A DNA stretch of 64,000 nt, taken from positions 62,001 to 126,000 of the forward strand of contig JAZKJF010000001.1 of the NCBI GenBank assembly GCA_040384465.1, given 5' to 3'. The notes beneath the pieces were generated by a model, which was not told the DNA's origin, did no database searches, and saw nothing but the letters and a program-made list of their open reading frames with translations. Numbering within the stretch: position 1 is the stretch's first letter; every line of letters starts with the position of its first letter. A program made the position numbers and the translations under genes. This DNA is from UBA5078 sp040384465 (lineage in GTDB: Bacteria > Pseudomonadota > Gammaproteobacteria > Pseudomonadales > Pseudohongiellaceae). Of the stretch, positions 25,467 through 33,966 are shown in pieces.

Positions 25467-26381
25467 ATGCCAGAAGAAAAGAGTGTCGAAACGGAACAGC
25501 ATTGCGGATTCATCGCAATCGTCGGAAGACCGAACGTCGGGAAATCCACTCTGCTCAATCATTTGCTTGAGCAGAAAATCAGTATCACTTCACGCAAGCC
25601 GCAAACTACTCGACACCGTATTGTGGGTATCAAGACAGTCGGTCAGAATCAATTTGTGTATGTAGATACCCCGGGTATCCACAAAAGCCAGAAAAAAGCC
25701 ATCAATCGCGTGATGAACAGTACGGCGACCAACGCCCTCGCGGATGTCGATGTCGTCTTGTTTGTAACAGAAAGGTTGATCTTCAACGAAGAAGATGAAA
25801 TGGTTCTGGAAGCACTGAGTAAAGTCAAAGTGCCGGTTCTGTTGCTGATTAACAAATGTGATCAGCTGGAGTCTCGTGAGCGTTTGTTGCCGCACATTGA
25901 GAGGTTGTCCAAGCGACGGGAATTTGCCGATATCATTCCACTGTCAGTGCTGGGTGGACACAATCTTGATACGGTCGAAAATTGCGTGTTGAAATTTCTT
26001 CCGCAAGGTCCGTTCCTGTTTCCAGAGGATCAGGTCACTGATCGCAGCTCACGCTTTCTCGCGGCTGAGATCATCCGGGAAAAGATTACCCGTCAGCTCG
26101 GTGACGAACTTCCGTATGAAGTCACTGTGGAAATTGAGAAATACACTGTCCAGGGGGGCGTCGTCCATATTCACGGTTTGATTCTGGTCGACAAGGAAAG
26201 CCAGAAACAAATCATCATTGGCAAGAACGGTGATCGTCTCAAGCTGATCGGCAGTGCGGCGCGATTGGACATGGAAAAAGCCTTCGAATCAAAGGTCATG
26301 CTCAATCTCTGGGTCAAAGTGAAGAGTGGTTGGGCGGATGATGAGCGCGCGCTGCAAAGCCTTGGGTATCATCAGGATTAA
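25467..26381 (+). CDS. era: GTPase Era
   Basis: An essential GTPase of 304 residues for 16S rRNA maturation and 30S assembly. The G domain has GRPNVGKSTLLN (P-loop), DTPGIHKS (G3) and NKCDQL (G4). The C-terminal KH domain includes IHGLILVDKESQKQIIIGKNGDRLKLIG, which binds the 3' end of 16S rRNA. I chose ATG 25467, which leaves about 11 residues before the conserved core. A GTG at 25457-equivalent frame position 25455 is possible. Neither has a strong ribosome site. It lies 107 bases after rnc. Confidence 0.96.
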   Translation: MPEEKSVETEQHCGFIAIVGRPNVGKSTLLNHLLEQKISITSRKPQTTRHRIVGIKTVGQNQFVYVDTPGIHKSQKKAINRVMNSTATNALADVDVVLFVTERLIFNEEDEMVLEALSKVKVPVLLLINKCDQLESRERLLPHIERLSKRREFADIIPLSVLGGHNLDTVENCVLKFLPQGPFLFPEDQVTDRSSRFLAAEIIREKITRQLGDELPYEVTVEIEKYTVQGGVVHIHGLILVDKESQKQIIIGKNGDRLKLIGSAARLDMEKAFESKVMLNLWVKVKSGWADDERALQSLGYHQD

Positions 26382-26419
26382 ACACTGATTCGAGCATTCC
26401 AGACAGCAAGAGAGTGACC

Positions 26420-27148
26420 ATGGCCGTTCGGATTGATCTGCAACCTGCCTATGTTCTGCATGCTCAGCCCTATCAGAATACCAGTCTGCTGGTGGATTTT
26501 TTCTGCCTTGATCATGGCCGCATGCGTGCTGTCGCCAAGGGGGCACGTCGCCCGACATCCCGCATCAGATCTCTGCTGCAACCCTTTCAACCACTGTTAA
26601 TCTCGCTCATTGGTCGCTCTGATCTGAAAACTCTCAGTCAAGTGGAGGGTAGCGTCAACGCTTTCAATCTGCAGGGCACTCGACTGTTTAGCGGCCTGTA
26701 TCTGAATGAGTTGCTGGCCAGATTGTTGCAATCTCATGAAAGTCATCCGGCGCTCTATGACGCCTATCAACAGGCGATGATTGCTCTGCACGGCGAGCGC
26801 GACTTGAATGTCATTCTGCGACAGTTCGAGCTGGATCTGTTGAACGAACTTGGTTACGGTCTGAATCTGGAGACCGACAGCAACACCGGGTTTCCGATTG
26901 ATGCGCATGCTCGCTATCTTTTTCATCCTGCCGTTGGATTCGAACGTCTCGCTGACAGCACTGGTTCGCTCTTGCAACATGCGGCTGTATTCACCGGGCG
27001 AGAGATTCGCGCTCTCAAAGATCTTGATATCACCGACAAGATGTTGAGCAATGCCACTCGTCGTCTCACCCGTATGGCGTTGCAGCCACATCTGGGCGAG
27101 GCGCCGCTGATGAGTCGTGAATTATTCTCGCGCCCACCACATCAGTAA
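26420..27148 (+). CDS. recO: DNA repair protein RecO
   Basis: A RecF-pathway mediator of 242 residues that anneals ssDNA and loads RecA with RecR. It has an N-terminal OB fold (PAYVLHAQPYQNTSLLVDFFCLDHGRMRAVAKGARR) and a helical C-terminal part (FELDLLNELGYGLNLETD). The zinc-finger cysteines found in some RecO proteins are absent, as in other gammaproteobacteria. Start ATG 26420 lies 38 bases after era. The pdxJ-acpS pair that commonly follows recO is not present here. Confidence 0.95.
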   Translation: MAVRIDLQPAYVLHAQPYQNTSLLVDFFCLDHGRMRAVAKGARRPTSRIRSLLQPFQPLLISLIGRSDLKTLSQVEGSVNAFNLQGTRLFSGLYLNELLARLLQSHESHPALYDAYQQAMIALHGERDLNVILRQFELDLLNELGYGLNLETDSNTGFPIDAHARYLFHPAVGFERLADSTGSLLQHAAVFTGREIRALKDLDITDKMLSNATRRLTRMALQPHLGEAPLMSRELFSRPPHQ

Positions 27149-27268
27149 GTCGATCTCTTTCAAGGTGACTGCGTGTCTGCACTGATGGACTGAGTTGATA
27201 GACTGGATTGCTTTCAGGTGTTGGCAATACAGGGTAAAATCGCGCAAACCTCCGTTTCGGTAGAGCAC

Positions 27269-28162
27269 ATGCCCACACATTATCCTTCCATAGAATCCCA
27301 GATTGGTAATACGCCTCTCATCAAGCTTACACGATTACCCGGGACAACCAGCAACACGATTCTGGTCAAGCTGGAAGGAAACAATCCTGCCGGCTCTGTG
27401 AAAGATCGTCCTGCATACAACATGATTGTGCAGGCAGAGGCGCGTGGCGATATCAAGCCTGGTGATACATTGATTGAAGCGACCAGTGGCAACACGGGAA
27501 TTGCTCTGGCGATGGTCTGTGCCGTCAAGGGTTATAAACTCATTTTGATTATGCCTGACAATATGTCAGCTGAGCGCAAGGCATCAATGTCAGCGTATGG
27601 GGCGGAACTGATTCTTGTAACCGAAGCGCAAGGCATGGAAGGTGCGCGCGACCTGGCTACCCGTATGAGCATGGAAGGGCGCGGCAAAGTGCTGGATCAG
27701 TTTGCCAACCCTGATAATCCCAGCGCGCATTATCTGCATACCGGGCCGGAAATCTGGCGGGACACGGCTGGTCAGGTGACTCATTTCGTGAGTTCTATGG
27801 GCACAACCGGCACTATCATGGGCGTTTCTCGCTACCTGAAGGAGCAAAATCCTGCAGTCACGATTGTAGGATTGCAGCCTAGAGAAGGCTCAAAAATTCC
27901 AGGAATTCGTCGCTGGCCAGTAGAATATCTGCCCTCCATCTTCGAGTCATCACGGGTAGATGTGGTGATGGACATCGATCAGGGTGATGCCGAGCGCACG
28001 ATGAAAGCATTGGCGCGTGAAGAAGGCATTTTTTGTGGTGTGTCTTCCGGAGGTTCCGTTTTTGCGGCACTTGAGCTGAGTAAGACCTTGCAGAATGCCG
28101 TCATCGTTGCCATTGTCTGTGATCGTGGTGACCGCTATCTCTCCACCGGGGTTTTCGCCTGA
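27269..28162 (+). CDS. cysM: Cysteine synthase B (O-acetylserine sulfhydrylase)
   Basis: A PLP enzyme of 297 residues that makes cysteine, or S-sulfocysteine from thiosulfate, from O-acetylserine. The cofactor Lys lies in NNPAGSVKDRPAYNM, and the substrate loop is EATSGNTGIALA. The glycine-rich phosphate-binding part is SSMGTTGTIMGVSRYLKE. The IPGIRRWPVEYLPSIF segment and the shorter length mark it as CysM rather than CysK. ATG 27269 matches the family N-terminus; the open frame extends upstream to 27218 without support. Confidence 0.95.
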   Translation: MPTHYPSIESQIGNTPLIKLTRLPGTTSNTILVKLEGNNPAGSVKDRPAYNMIVQAEARGDIKPGDTLIEATSGNTGIALAMVCAVKGYKLILIMPDNMSAERKASMSAYGAELILVTEAQGMEGARDLATRMSMEGRGKVLDQFANPDNPSAHYLHTGPEIWRDTAGQVTHFVSSMGTTGTIMGVSRYLKEQNPAVTIVGLQPREGSKIPGIRRWPVEYLPSIFESSRVDVVMDIDQGDAERTMKALAREEGIFCGVSSGGSVFAALELSKTLQNAVIVAIVCDRGDRYLSTGVFA

Positions 28163-28195
28163 CGCAGATTTTTCCTTTCCAGCCAGCGGCGCTGC

Positions 28196-28217
28196 AAGGT
28201 CACAGGGTTGTGACCTT
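28196..28217 (+). other. Hairpin between cysM and rlmD
   Basis: AAGGTCACA and TGTGACCTT form a perfect 9-bp stem with a GGGT loop, 33 bases after the cysM stop. No T run follows. It may be a weak terminator, an mRNA 3'-end stabiliser or a small operator. Confidence 0.4.
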
Positions 28218-28265
28218 TCGGCATCATCCACCTGTTTAATTCACCTTCACCGATAAGAATTTTTC

Positions 28266-29645
28266 ATGAAAAAAAACCGACGACAACGTCAAAAACTTCC
28301 GACTGATGCAGTAGAAATCAGTATTCAACGTCTTAGTCACGAGGGCCGCGGCGTCGCCAGTATTGAGGGCAAAATCGCTTTCGTGGACGGTGCTTTGCCC
28401 GGCGAAACCGTCACGGCCATTTACACAAGTCGTCGCAGCCAGTTTGATGAACTGAAGATGCAGGAAGTTCTGGTCGCGTCTCCTGATCGTGTAGTCCCTC
28501 CTTGTGCTCATGCAGAGATCTGCGGGGGTTGCTCCATGCAACACATCAGTTCTCAGGCCCAGGTCGCACTTAAAGAGCGAGTTTTGCATGAGCAGATGAA
28601 ACACATCGGCGGACTGACAGATTACGCACATCTTCCTCCGATGCTCAGCGACACTGAAGGTTATCGGCGCAAGGCCAGACTGGCGGCGCGTTATGTGAGC
28701 AAGAAAGAGGAGATGCTGATTGGTTTCCGTGAGAAAAACAGTTCATTCATCGCGCAGATGACCAGTTGCGCCGTGCTCGTAAAAGAGGTCTCCGACCTGA
28801 TAGCTCCGTTGCGACAACTTCTGGTGGGCTTTTCAGGGCGCCTTGATATTCCTCAAATCGAAGTTGCCGTTGGGGAGAAGGTGATAGACGGTCTGGAAAG
28901 CTCCTCGATGCATTATCAGGTTGCCTTCATCGTGCGGCATCTGGAGGAGCTTGCCGAGACGGATCGTGAACAGTTGCTGAGTTTCGCTCAGACTCATCAC
29001 ATCGAACTGTACCTCCAGCCTAAGGGGCCGGACTCGGTACACAAGGTTTGGCCGATCGGTGGCGTGGATCGCTTGTATTACGCTCTGCCGGAGTTTGGCT
29101 TGAGAATGGCATTTCACCCCACGGATTTCACTCAGGTCAATGGTGGCATCAATCGACGCATGATCTCTCAGGCTCTGGCTCTGCTGGACTTGCAGCCTGA
29201 CGATGTGGTGCTGGATCTGTTCTGCGGTCTGGGTAATTTCACTCTGCCAGTGGCGACACGTTGTGCTCGCGTCGTGGGCGTGGAGGGGAGTGATGACATG
29301 GTCCGCCGAGGCGAAGAGAATGCTGCGGCCAATGGCGTCAACAATGCCTCCTTTTACTCCGCCAATCTCTGTATCGATTTCGACGAGACTACCTGGGGGC
29401 AGCCTTGCTACAGCAAGATATTGCTGGACCCTCCTCGTTCTGGTGCGATCGAGATCATTCCGCGTCTGGCAGCACTGCGTGCCGAGAAGATTGTCTATAT
29501 CTCCTGTAATCCGGCCACCTTGGCCCGCGATGCTGCGGAGCTTGTCAAACACGGTTATGTGCTGACGCAAGCAGGGGTGATGGATATGTTTCCGCACACG
29601 TCTCATGTTGAGTCGATGGCGGAATTTGTGCTCGTAAAATCCTAG
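28266..29645 (+). CDS. rlmD: 23S rRNA (uracil-1939-C5)-methyltransferase RlmD
   Basis: An SAM-dependent RNA methyltransferase of 459 residues, also called RumA. An N-terminal TRAM domain covers about residues 15-70. The [4Fe-4S] ligands C-x5-C-x2-C (CAHAEICGGC) and a later Cys in MTSCAVL follow. The Rossmann SAM fold has VLDLFCGLGNFTLP, and the catalytic Cys lies in YISCNPATLARD. The neighbours cysM and relA reproduce the pseudomonad order cysM-rumA-relA-mazG. Confidence 0.95.
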   Translation: MKKNRRQRQKLPTDAVEISIQRLSHEGRGVASIEGKIAFVDGALPGETVTAIYTSRRSQFDELKMQEVLVASPDRVVPPCAHAEICGGCSMQHISSQAQVALKERVLHEQMKHIGGLTDYAHLPPMLSDTEGYRRKARLAARYVSKKEEMLIGFREKNSSFIAQMTSCAVLVKEVSDLIAPLRQLLVGFSGRLDIPQIEVAVGEKVIDGLESSSMHYQVAFIVRHLEELAETDREQLLSFAQTHHIELYLQPKGPDSVHKVWPIGGVDRLYYALPEFGLRMAFHPTDFTQVNGGINRRMISQALALLDLQPDDVVLDLFCGLGNFTLPVATRCARVVGVEGSDDMVRRGEENAAANGVNNASFYSANLCIDFDETTWGQPCYSKILLDPPRSGAIEIIPRLAALRAEKIVYISCNPATLARDAAELVKHGYVLTQAGVMDMFPHTSHVESMAEFVLVKS

Positions 29646-29661
29646 CCAGGTGAACTGATTA

Positions 29662-31917
29662 ATGGTCCAGGTAAGAGAGAAACACGCGTTCAATCCAGAC
29701 GGCAGCATCTGCTTTGAAGAATGGCTGGAGAGTCTGCAGACGCATCACCGGTTAGACCGGCACGAACATATTCGCCGCGCCTGTGACCTGAGTTGGCAGG
29801 CTGAGCAGAAGGCGATTGCTGCACATAACACCTGGACGCCTGGCAGCAGCAGTTACATCACCGGTCTGGAGATGGCCGAGATTCTTGCGGAACTGCACCT
29901 CGACAGCGAAACCCTGATTGCTTCAATCCTCTACCGAGCGGTGCGTGAGTCGCGCATGAGTCTTGAGGTGCTGCGCAGTGAGTTTGGCGAGGGCGTAGCC
30001 AAGCTGGTGGAAGGCGTGCTGCGCATGGCGGCGATCAGCGAGACCGATACCACGAGAAAACACGTTCTCGGTCAGAGTGATGATCAGGTGGAGAACGTCC
30101 GCAAGATGTTGCTGGCACTGATCGATGACGTGCGCGTTGCACTTATCAAGCTTGCAGAGCGTACTTGTGCATTGCGGGCTGTCAAGAGCGCCCCGGATGA
30201 GAAGCGCGGACGTGTCGCACGTGAAGTCTTCGAGATTTATGTGCCGCTGGCGCACCGCCTGGGCATCGGGCAGTTGAAATGGGAACTGGAAGATCTCTCG
30301 TTCCGCTACCTGCAGCCCGAGAACTACAAACGTATTGCCGCGTTGCTCGACGAGCGCCGAGTGGATAGAGAGCGCTTTGTCAGCGAGGTGACAGAAGAGC
30401 TGCGTCGACAACTCGAAAGAGCAAACATTGATGCCGAAGTTACCGGTCGTGCCAAAAATATTTACAGCATATGGCGCAAGATGCAGGCGAAGAATCTGGA
30501 TTTTGCGCAGATATATGACATTCGCGCTGTCCGTATTCTGGTACCGGAGATTCGTGACTGCTACGCCACGCTGGGTATTGTCCACAACCTCTGGCGTGTG
30601 ATTCCGAATGAGTTCGATGATTACATCGCAACCCCCAAAGAGAACGGTTATCAATCATTGCACACGGCGGTGATCGGACCTGATCGCAAAGTTTTCGAGA
30701 TACAGATTCGCACCTTCGCGATGGATGAGGATGCTGAACTCGGCGTATGTGCGCATTGGCGATATAAAGAGGGCATCAAGGATCCAGGGTACAAAGACAG
30801 CTACACCGAAAAAATTGCCTGGTTACGCCAGTTGCTGGCATGGCATGACGAGATGGGCATGGTGGGTGGTTTGGCTGAGCAGTTGCGCAGCGAATCCACG
30901 ACTCCGGATCGGGTCTATGTCTTTACCCCGGAAGGGCATGTGGTGGATATGATGAAAGGTGCCACGCCACTGGACTTCGCTTACTACGTGCATACCGAAG
31001 TAGGTAACAAGTGCTGTGGTGCGCGGGTCAATGGTAAAACCGTCCCTCTGAATTATCCGTTGCAGACAGGAGACCGTGTTGAGGTGCTTGCGGATAACAA
31101 CAGTACGCCCAGTCGTGATTGGCTCAAACCGGGGCTGGGGTATGCGAACACCCCGCGCGCGCAGGCCAAGCTGATACAGTGGTTCAAGACACAGGGCCGT
31201 GAACAGAATGTTGCATATGGTAAAGCGCTGCTCACTGAAGAGTTTTCCCGTCTGGCAGTTTCCAAACCAAACTATCGGGAGCTTGCGCGGAAACTGGGGT
31301 GCAAGAACGAAGAGGCGCTTTATGCGGCGGTCGGTGTCAGCGCAATCACGGTAGAAGAGGTTATCAATACCGCTCAGGAATTGTCGCAGTTGTTGTGCGT
31401 CATTGACGACCCGGTCTTGGCGACTGGGTTTGACACTGTATTCGGTGGAGTATACGGGGCGGGTCGCCTCCCAACTCGATTGGCAGACTGCTGCAGCCCC
31501 AGGCCTGGCGATGCGATTATCGGCTGCGTGACAGACGCCAATCAGGTAATGGTGCATCGCACGGACTGTGCGCAGGTCAGCAGTTACCAGAAGACGCGCC
31601 ATGAGAACCTTATTGATGTGCGATGGAATGAAGGACCCAAAGTCAGCATGTTGGTGGAAATCTATATTCTTGCCTATGACAGAGGAGGATTGTTACGTGA
31701 CATCACGACGATTCTCGCTGACGAAAGAATCGAGGTGATGGAAGTGAATACCCGCACGGATCGCAGCTCGGGAACGGCCCGCATGCAACTTCAGGTAGAG
31801 GTCAGTTCGCTGCAAGTACTCTCAAGAGTGCTCGAAAAAATCAGTCGTTTGAATAATGTCATCGAAGCCCGCAGGCTTGATGTGGGGCAGGCTGATCGCA
31901 GTCAACTTACTGTTTGA
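29662..31917 (+). CDS. relA: GTP pyrophosphokinase RelA
   Basis: A ribosome-associated (p)ppGpp synthetase of 751 residues, triggered by uncharged tRNA. The N-terminal hydrolase fold lacks the His-Asp pair of active SpoT-type enzymes (ASILYRAVRES at the expected place), so it is a synthetase only. The synthetase domain covers about residues 240-380 (IYDIRAVRILVP, DDYIATPKENGYQSLHTAV). A TGS domain (VFTPEGHVVDMMKGATPLDFAYYVHTEVG), a zinc-finger region (DCCSPRPGDAI) and a C-terminal ACT domain follow. A CCAGGTGA ribosome site precedes ATG 29662. mazG follows, as in E. coli. Confidence 0.96.
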   Translation: MVQVREKHAFNPDGSICFEEWLESLQTHHRLDRHEHIRRACDLSWQAEQKAIAAHNTWTPGSSSYITGLEMAEILAELHLDSETLIASILYRAVRESRMSLEVLRSEFGEGVAKLVEGVLRMAAISETDTTRKHVLGQSDDQVENVRKMLLALIDDVRVALIKLAERTCALRAVKSAPDEKRGRVAREVFEIYVPLAHRLGIGQLKWELEDLSFRYLQPENYKRIAALLDERRVDRERFVSEVTEELRRQLERANIDAEVTGRAKNIYSIWRKMQAKNLDFAQIYDIRAVRILVPEIRDCYATLGIVHNLWRVIPNEFDDYIATPKENGYQSLHTAVIGPDRKVFEIQIRTFAMDEDAELGVCAHWRYKEGIKDPGYKDSYTEKIAWLRQLLAWHDEMGMVGGLAEQLRSESTTPDRVYVFTPEGHVVDMMKGATPLDFAYYVHTEVGNKCCGARVNGKTVPLNYPLQTGDRVEVLADNNSTPSRDWLKPGLGYANTPRAQAKLIQWFKTQGREQNVAYGKALLTEEFSRLAVSKPNYRELARKLGCKNEEALYAAVGVSAITVEEVINTAQELSQLLCVIDDPVLATGFDTVFGGVYGAGRLPTRLADCCSPRPGDAIIGCVTDANQVMVHRTDCAQVSSYQKTRHENLIDVRWNEGPKVSMLVEIYILAYDRGGLLRDITTILADERIEVMEVNTRTDRSSGTARMQLQVEVSSLQVLSRVLEKISRLNNVIEARRLDVGQADRSQLTV

Positions 31918-31959
31918 AATCTGCTTCATGTGCACACCAGTGCCAAAGGAAAACCCCTT

Positions 31960-32817
31960 ATGAGCGCAAAGTTTACTGTTGAGCAGCTGCTGGAAGTCAT
32001 GGCCAGCCTTCGTCATCCAGAGCTGGGATGCCAATGGGACAGGAAGCAGACCCTGAAGAAGCTGACCACCTATACTCTTGAGGAGGTCTACGAAGTGATC
32101 GATGCGGTGGAGCGTCAGGATGACGCACAACTTCAGGATGAACTCGGCGATCTGCTGTTTCAGATTGTCTTCTATGCAGAGATAGCCCGGGAGGAGAAGC
32201 GATTCAATTTCGGTGATGTGGTGCAATCCATCACAGAGAAACTCTTGCGACGTCACCCTCATGTATTTCCGGACGGAACGCTGGAGAGTTTTGGCACCAG
32301 TTTGAACGCGGGCATCAGTGCTGACCAGGTGGCTGTCAACTGGGAGCAGATCAAGAATCAAGAGCGAGCAGGCAAGGCACAGGGCCGTGCGGAACAAATG
32401 AGTCTGCTGGACGATGTTCCTGCCTCTCTTCCAGCGCTTAATCGAGCCGGTAAACTCCAGAAGCGTGCAGCAACGGTAGGATTTGACTGGCCCGCCTATA
32501 GGCCAGTACTGGACAAGCTACAGGAGGAAATTAGCGAACTGGAGAATGAAATCGCTGCCGATAGCCATGAACGAATGACGGAGGAACTGGGGGATGTCCT
32601 GTTCACTTGTGTGAATCTGGCGCGCCACCTGCGAATCGAACCTGAAGCGGCTTTGCGTGACAGCAACAGCAAGTTCGAAAAACGCTTTCGTGCGCTGGAA
32701 AAGCGTGCAGCAGGAATGTCCAGAGAGTTGGCAACTCTGTCCGTTGCAGAAATGAATGAATTATGGGAGATGGTTAAATTGAGCGAAATTGAGGCCGACA
32801 GACAGCCCCCTGCTTGA
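31960..32817 (+). CDS. mazG: Nucleoside triphosphate pyrophosphohydrolase MazG
   Basis: A two-domain NTP pyrophosphohydrolase of 285 residues that hydrolyses NTPs to NMP and PPi. It is linked in E. coli to lowering of ppGpp and damaged nucleotides. Two all-alpha repeats are visible. The first, at about residues 20-115, has CQWDRKQTLKKLTTYTLEEVYEVIDA and ELGDLLFQIVF. The second, at about residues 170-260, has FDWPAYRPVLDKLQEEISELENEI and ELGDVLFTCVNLAR. Both keep the acidic metal ligands. I chose ATG 31960 over an upstream GTG at 31930 because AAAGGAAA sits just before it. Confidence 0.95.
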   Translation: MSAKFTVEQLLEVMASLRHPELGCQWDRKQTLKKLTTYTLEEVYEVIDAVERQDDAQLQDELGDLLFQIVFYAEIAREEKRFNFGDVVQSITEKLLRRHPHVFPDGTLESFGTSLNAGISADQVAVNWEQIKNQERAGKAQGRAEQMSLLDDVPASLPALNRAGKLQKRAATVGFDWPAYRPVLDKLQEEISELENEIAADSHERMTEELGDVLFTCVNLARHLRIEPEAALRDSNSKFEKRFRALEKRAAGMSRELATLSVAEMNELWEMVKLSEIEADRQPPA

Positions 32818-32884
32818 CCCTTGTCCTTGTTTTGGCGCCGTTGTTTAGTGTATGGTCGTTTCTTTTTAAATCTAGAAAGTGTCC

Positions 32885-32900
32885 CGGTTCTTCGGAACCG
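32885..32900 (+). other. UUCG tetraloop hairpin in the adk leader
   Basis: CGGTTC-TTCG-GAACCG is a 6-bp stem closed by the exceptionally stable C(UUCG)G tetraloop, 21 bases before the adk start. It leaves the AGGAG ribosome site free. It could stabilise the 5' end of the adk message or separate it from the mazG transcript. Confidence 0.5.
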
Positions 32901-32921
32901 AGACTGACTCAGGAGCAGGTT

Positions 32922-33575
32922 ATGCGAGTGATATTGTTGGGGGCGCCTGGCGCTGGAAAAGGAACACAGGCTCAGTTCATCACCTCCAAATTTGGAGTGC
33001 CGCAGATTTCTACCGGAGATATGCTGCGCGCAGCGGTAAAAGCCGGTTCTGCTCTTGGCCTTATGGCAAAAGAAGTGATGGCGAGTGGTGGCCTGGTGAC
33101 CGACGACATCATTATTGGATTGGTGAAAGAACGTATTACGCAAGCCGACTGTGTCAATGGATTCCTGTTCGATGGCTTTCCTCGCACTATCCCACAGGCA
33201 CAGGCGATGGAGGACGTTGGTATTCCGATCGACGTCGTCATCGAAATTGACGTCGCCGATGAAGAGATTGTGAAGCGTTTGAGTGGGCGTCGTGTGCATC
33301 TGGATTCAGGGCGTGTTTATCACGTCATTTTCAATCCACCCAAGCAGCCGGGACTGGATGATGTAACAGGTGAAGCACTGGTGCAAAGAGATGATGATAA
33401 AGAAGAGACCATTCGCAAACGCTTGCAGGTCTACCATGCACAGACTCGACCGCTCGTGGATTTCTATCAAAAACTTCAGGACACCGGGCATGCAGTTAAA
33501 GTGGTGCGTTTGAATGGTCTGGATGAGGTTGACGCCGTGCGCGAGAAAATTTCCACACTACTTACCAAGTTCTGA
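32922..33575 (+). CDS. adk: Adenylate kinase
   Basis: A cytoplasmic phosphotransferase of 217 residues that interconverts AMP, ADP and ATP. The P-loop is GAPGAGKGTQA. The AMP-binding part is STGDMLRAAVKAGS and DGFPRTIPQAQAM. A full-length LID domain covers about residues 122-160 (GRRVHLDSGRVYHVIFNPPKQPG) without the four-cysteine zinc site. AGGAG precedes ATG 32922. The frame is open upstream to 32814, but the motif-bearing N-terminus begins here. Confidence 0.97.
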   Translation: MRVILLGAPGAGKGTQAQFITSKFGVPQISTGDMLRAAVKAGSALGLMAKEVMASGGLVTDDIIIGLVKERITQADCVNGFLFDGFPRTIPQAQAMEDVGIPIDVVIEIDVADEEIVKRLSGRRVHLDSGRVYHVIFNPPKQPGLDDVTGEALVQRDDDKEETIRKRLQVYHAQTRPLVDFYQKLQDTGHAVKVVRLNGLDEVDAVREKISTLLTKF

Positions 33576-33966
33576 ATGTTGTTGGCGATGCATGCATAAA
33601 GTTGAAAGTTGTATGTGTCGCCAACCCTCTCTGCTTTTTTTTCCTCTTGTTGTTTGAACTCCTTTCGTTGCCTCTTCTGCGCTGAATAATTTTTTCACAT
33701 TGCCGAGTCTGCTTTGCGTTTTTGAAAATGCACACAGTCGGCATTCTCAATGCTCATCGAATTGTTGCGTTCCATTCGTAGCTGTTGATGATTGTCGAAA
33801 TGGTTTTTTTCAAAAAAATGTGAATATAAGTTGATTTTTGGATGAAATTGATTGCATGCAGCTATATGGCAGATATTTTTTATGCTATGGTGAGGCTCAA
33901 ACGTGGGTACGCCCGTGTTGAAGAAATTAAGGTGGTTTTGTTCCACATTTCAGGAGAGATAACGGT
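33576..33966. other. 391-base A+T-rich intergenic region between adk and the AlgP-like gene
   Basis: No convincing gene lies here. It contains a T8 run at about 33633, an exact T7-C-A7 inverted repeat at 33804-33818, ATGCATGCAT near 33588, and a weak promoter-like pair (TTGATT at 33848-33853 and GATATT at 33872-33877, 18 bases apart). A 72-codon open frame at 33842 overlaps the next gene in another frame and is not credible. The region may hold the promoter of the AlgP-like gene. Confidence 0.5.
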
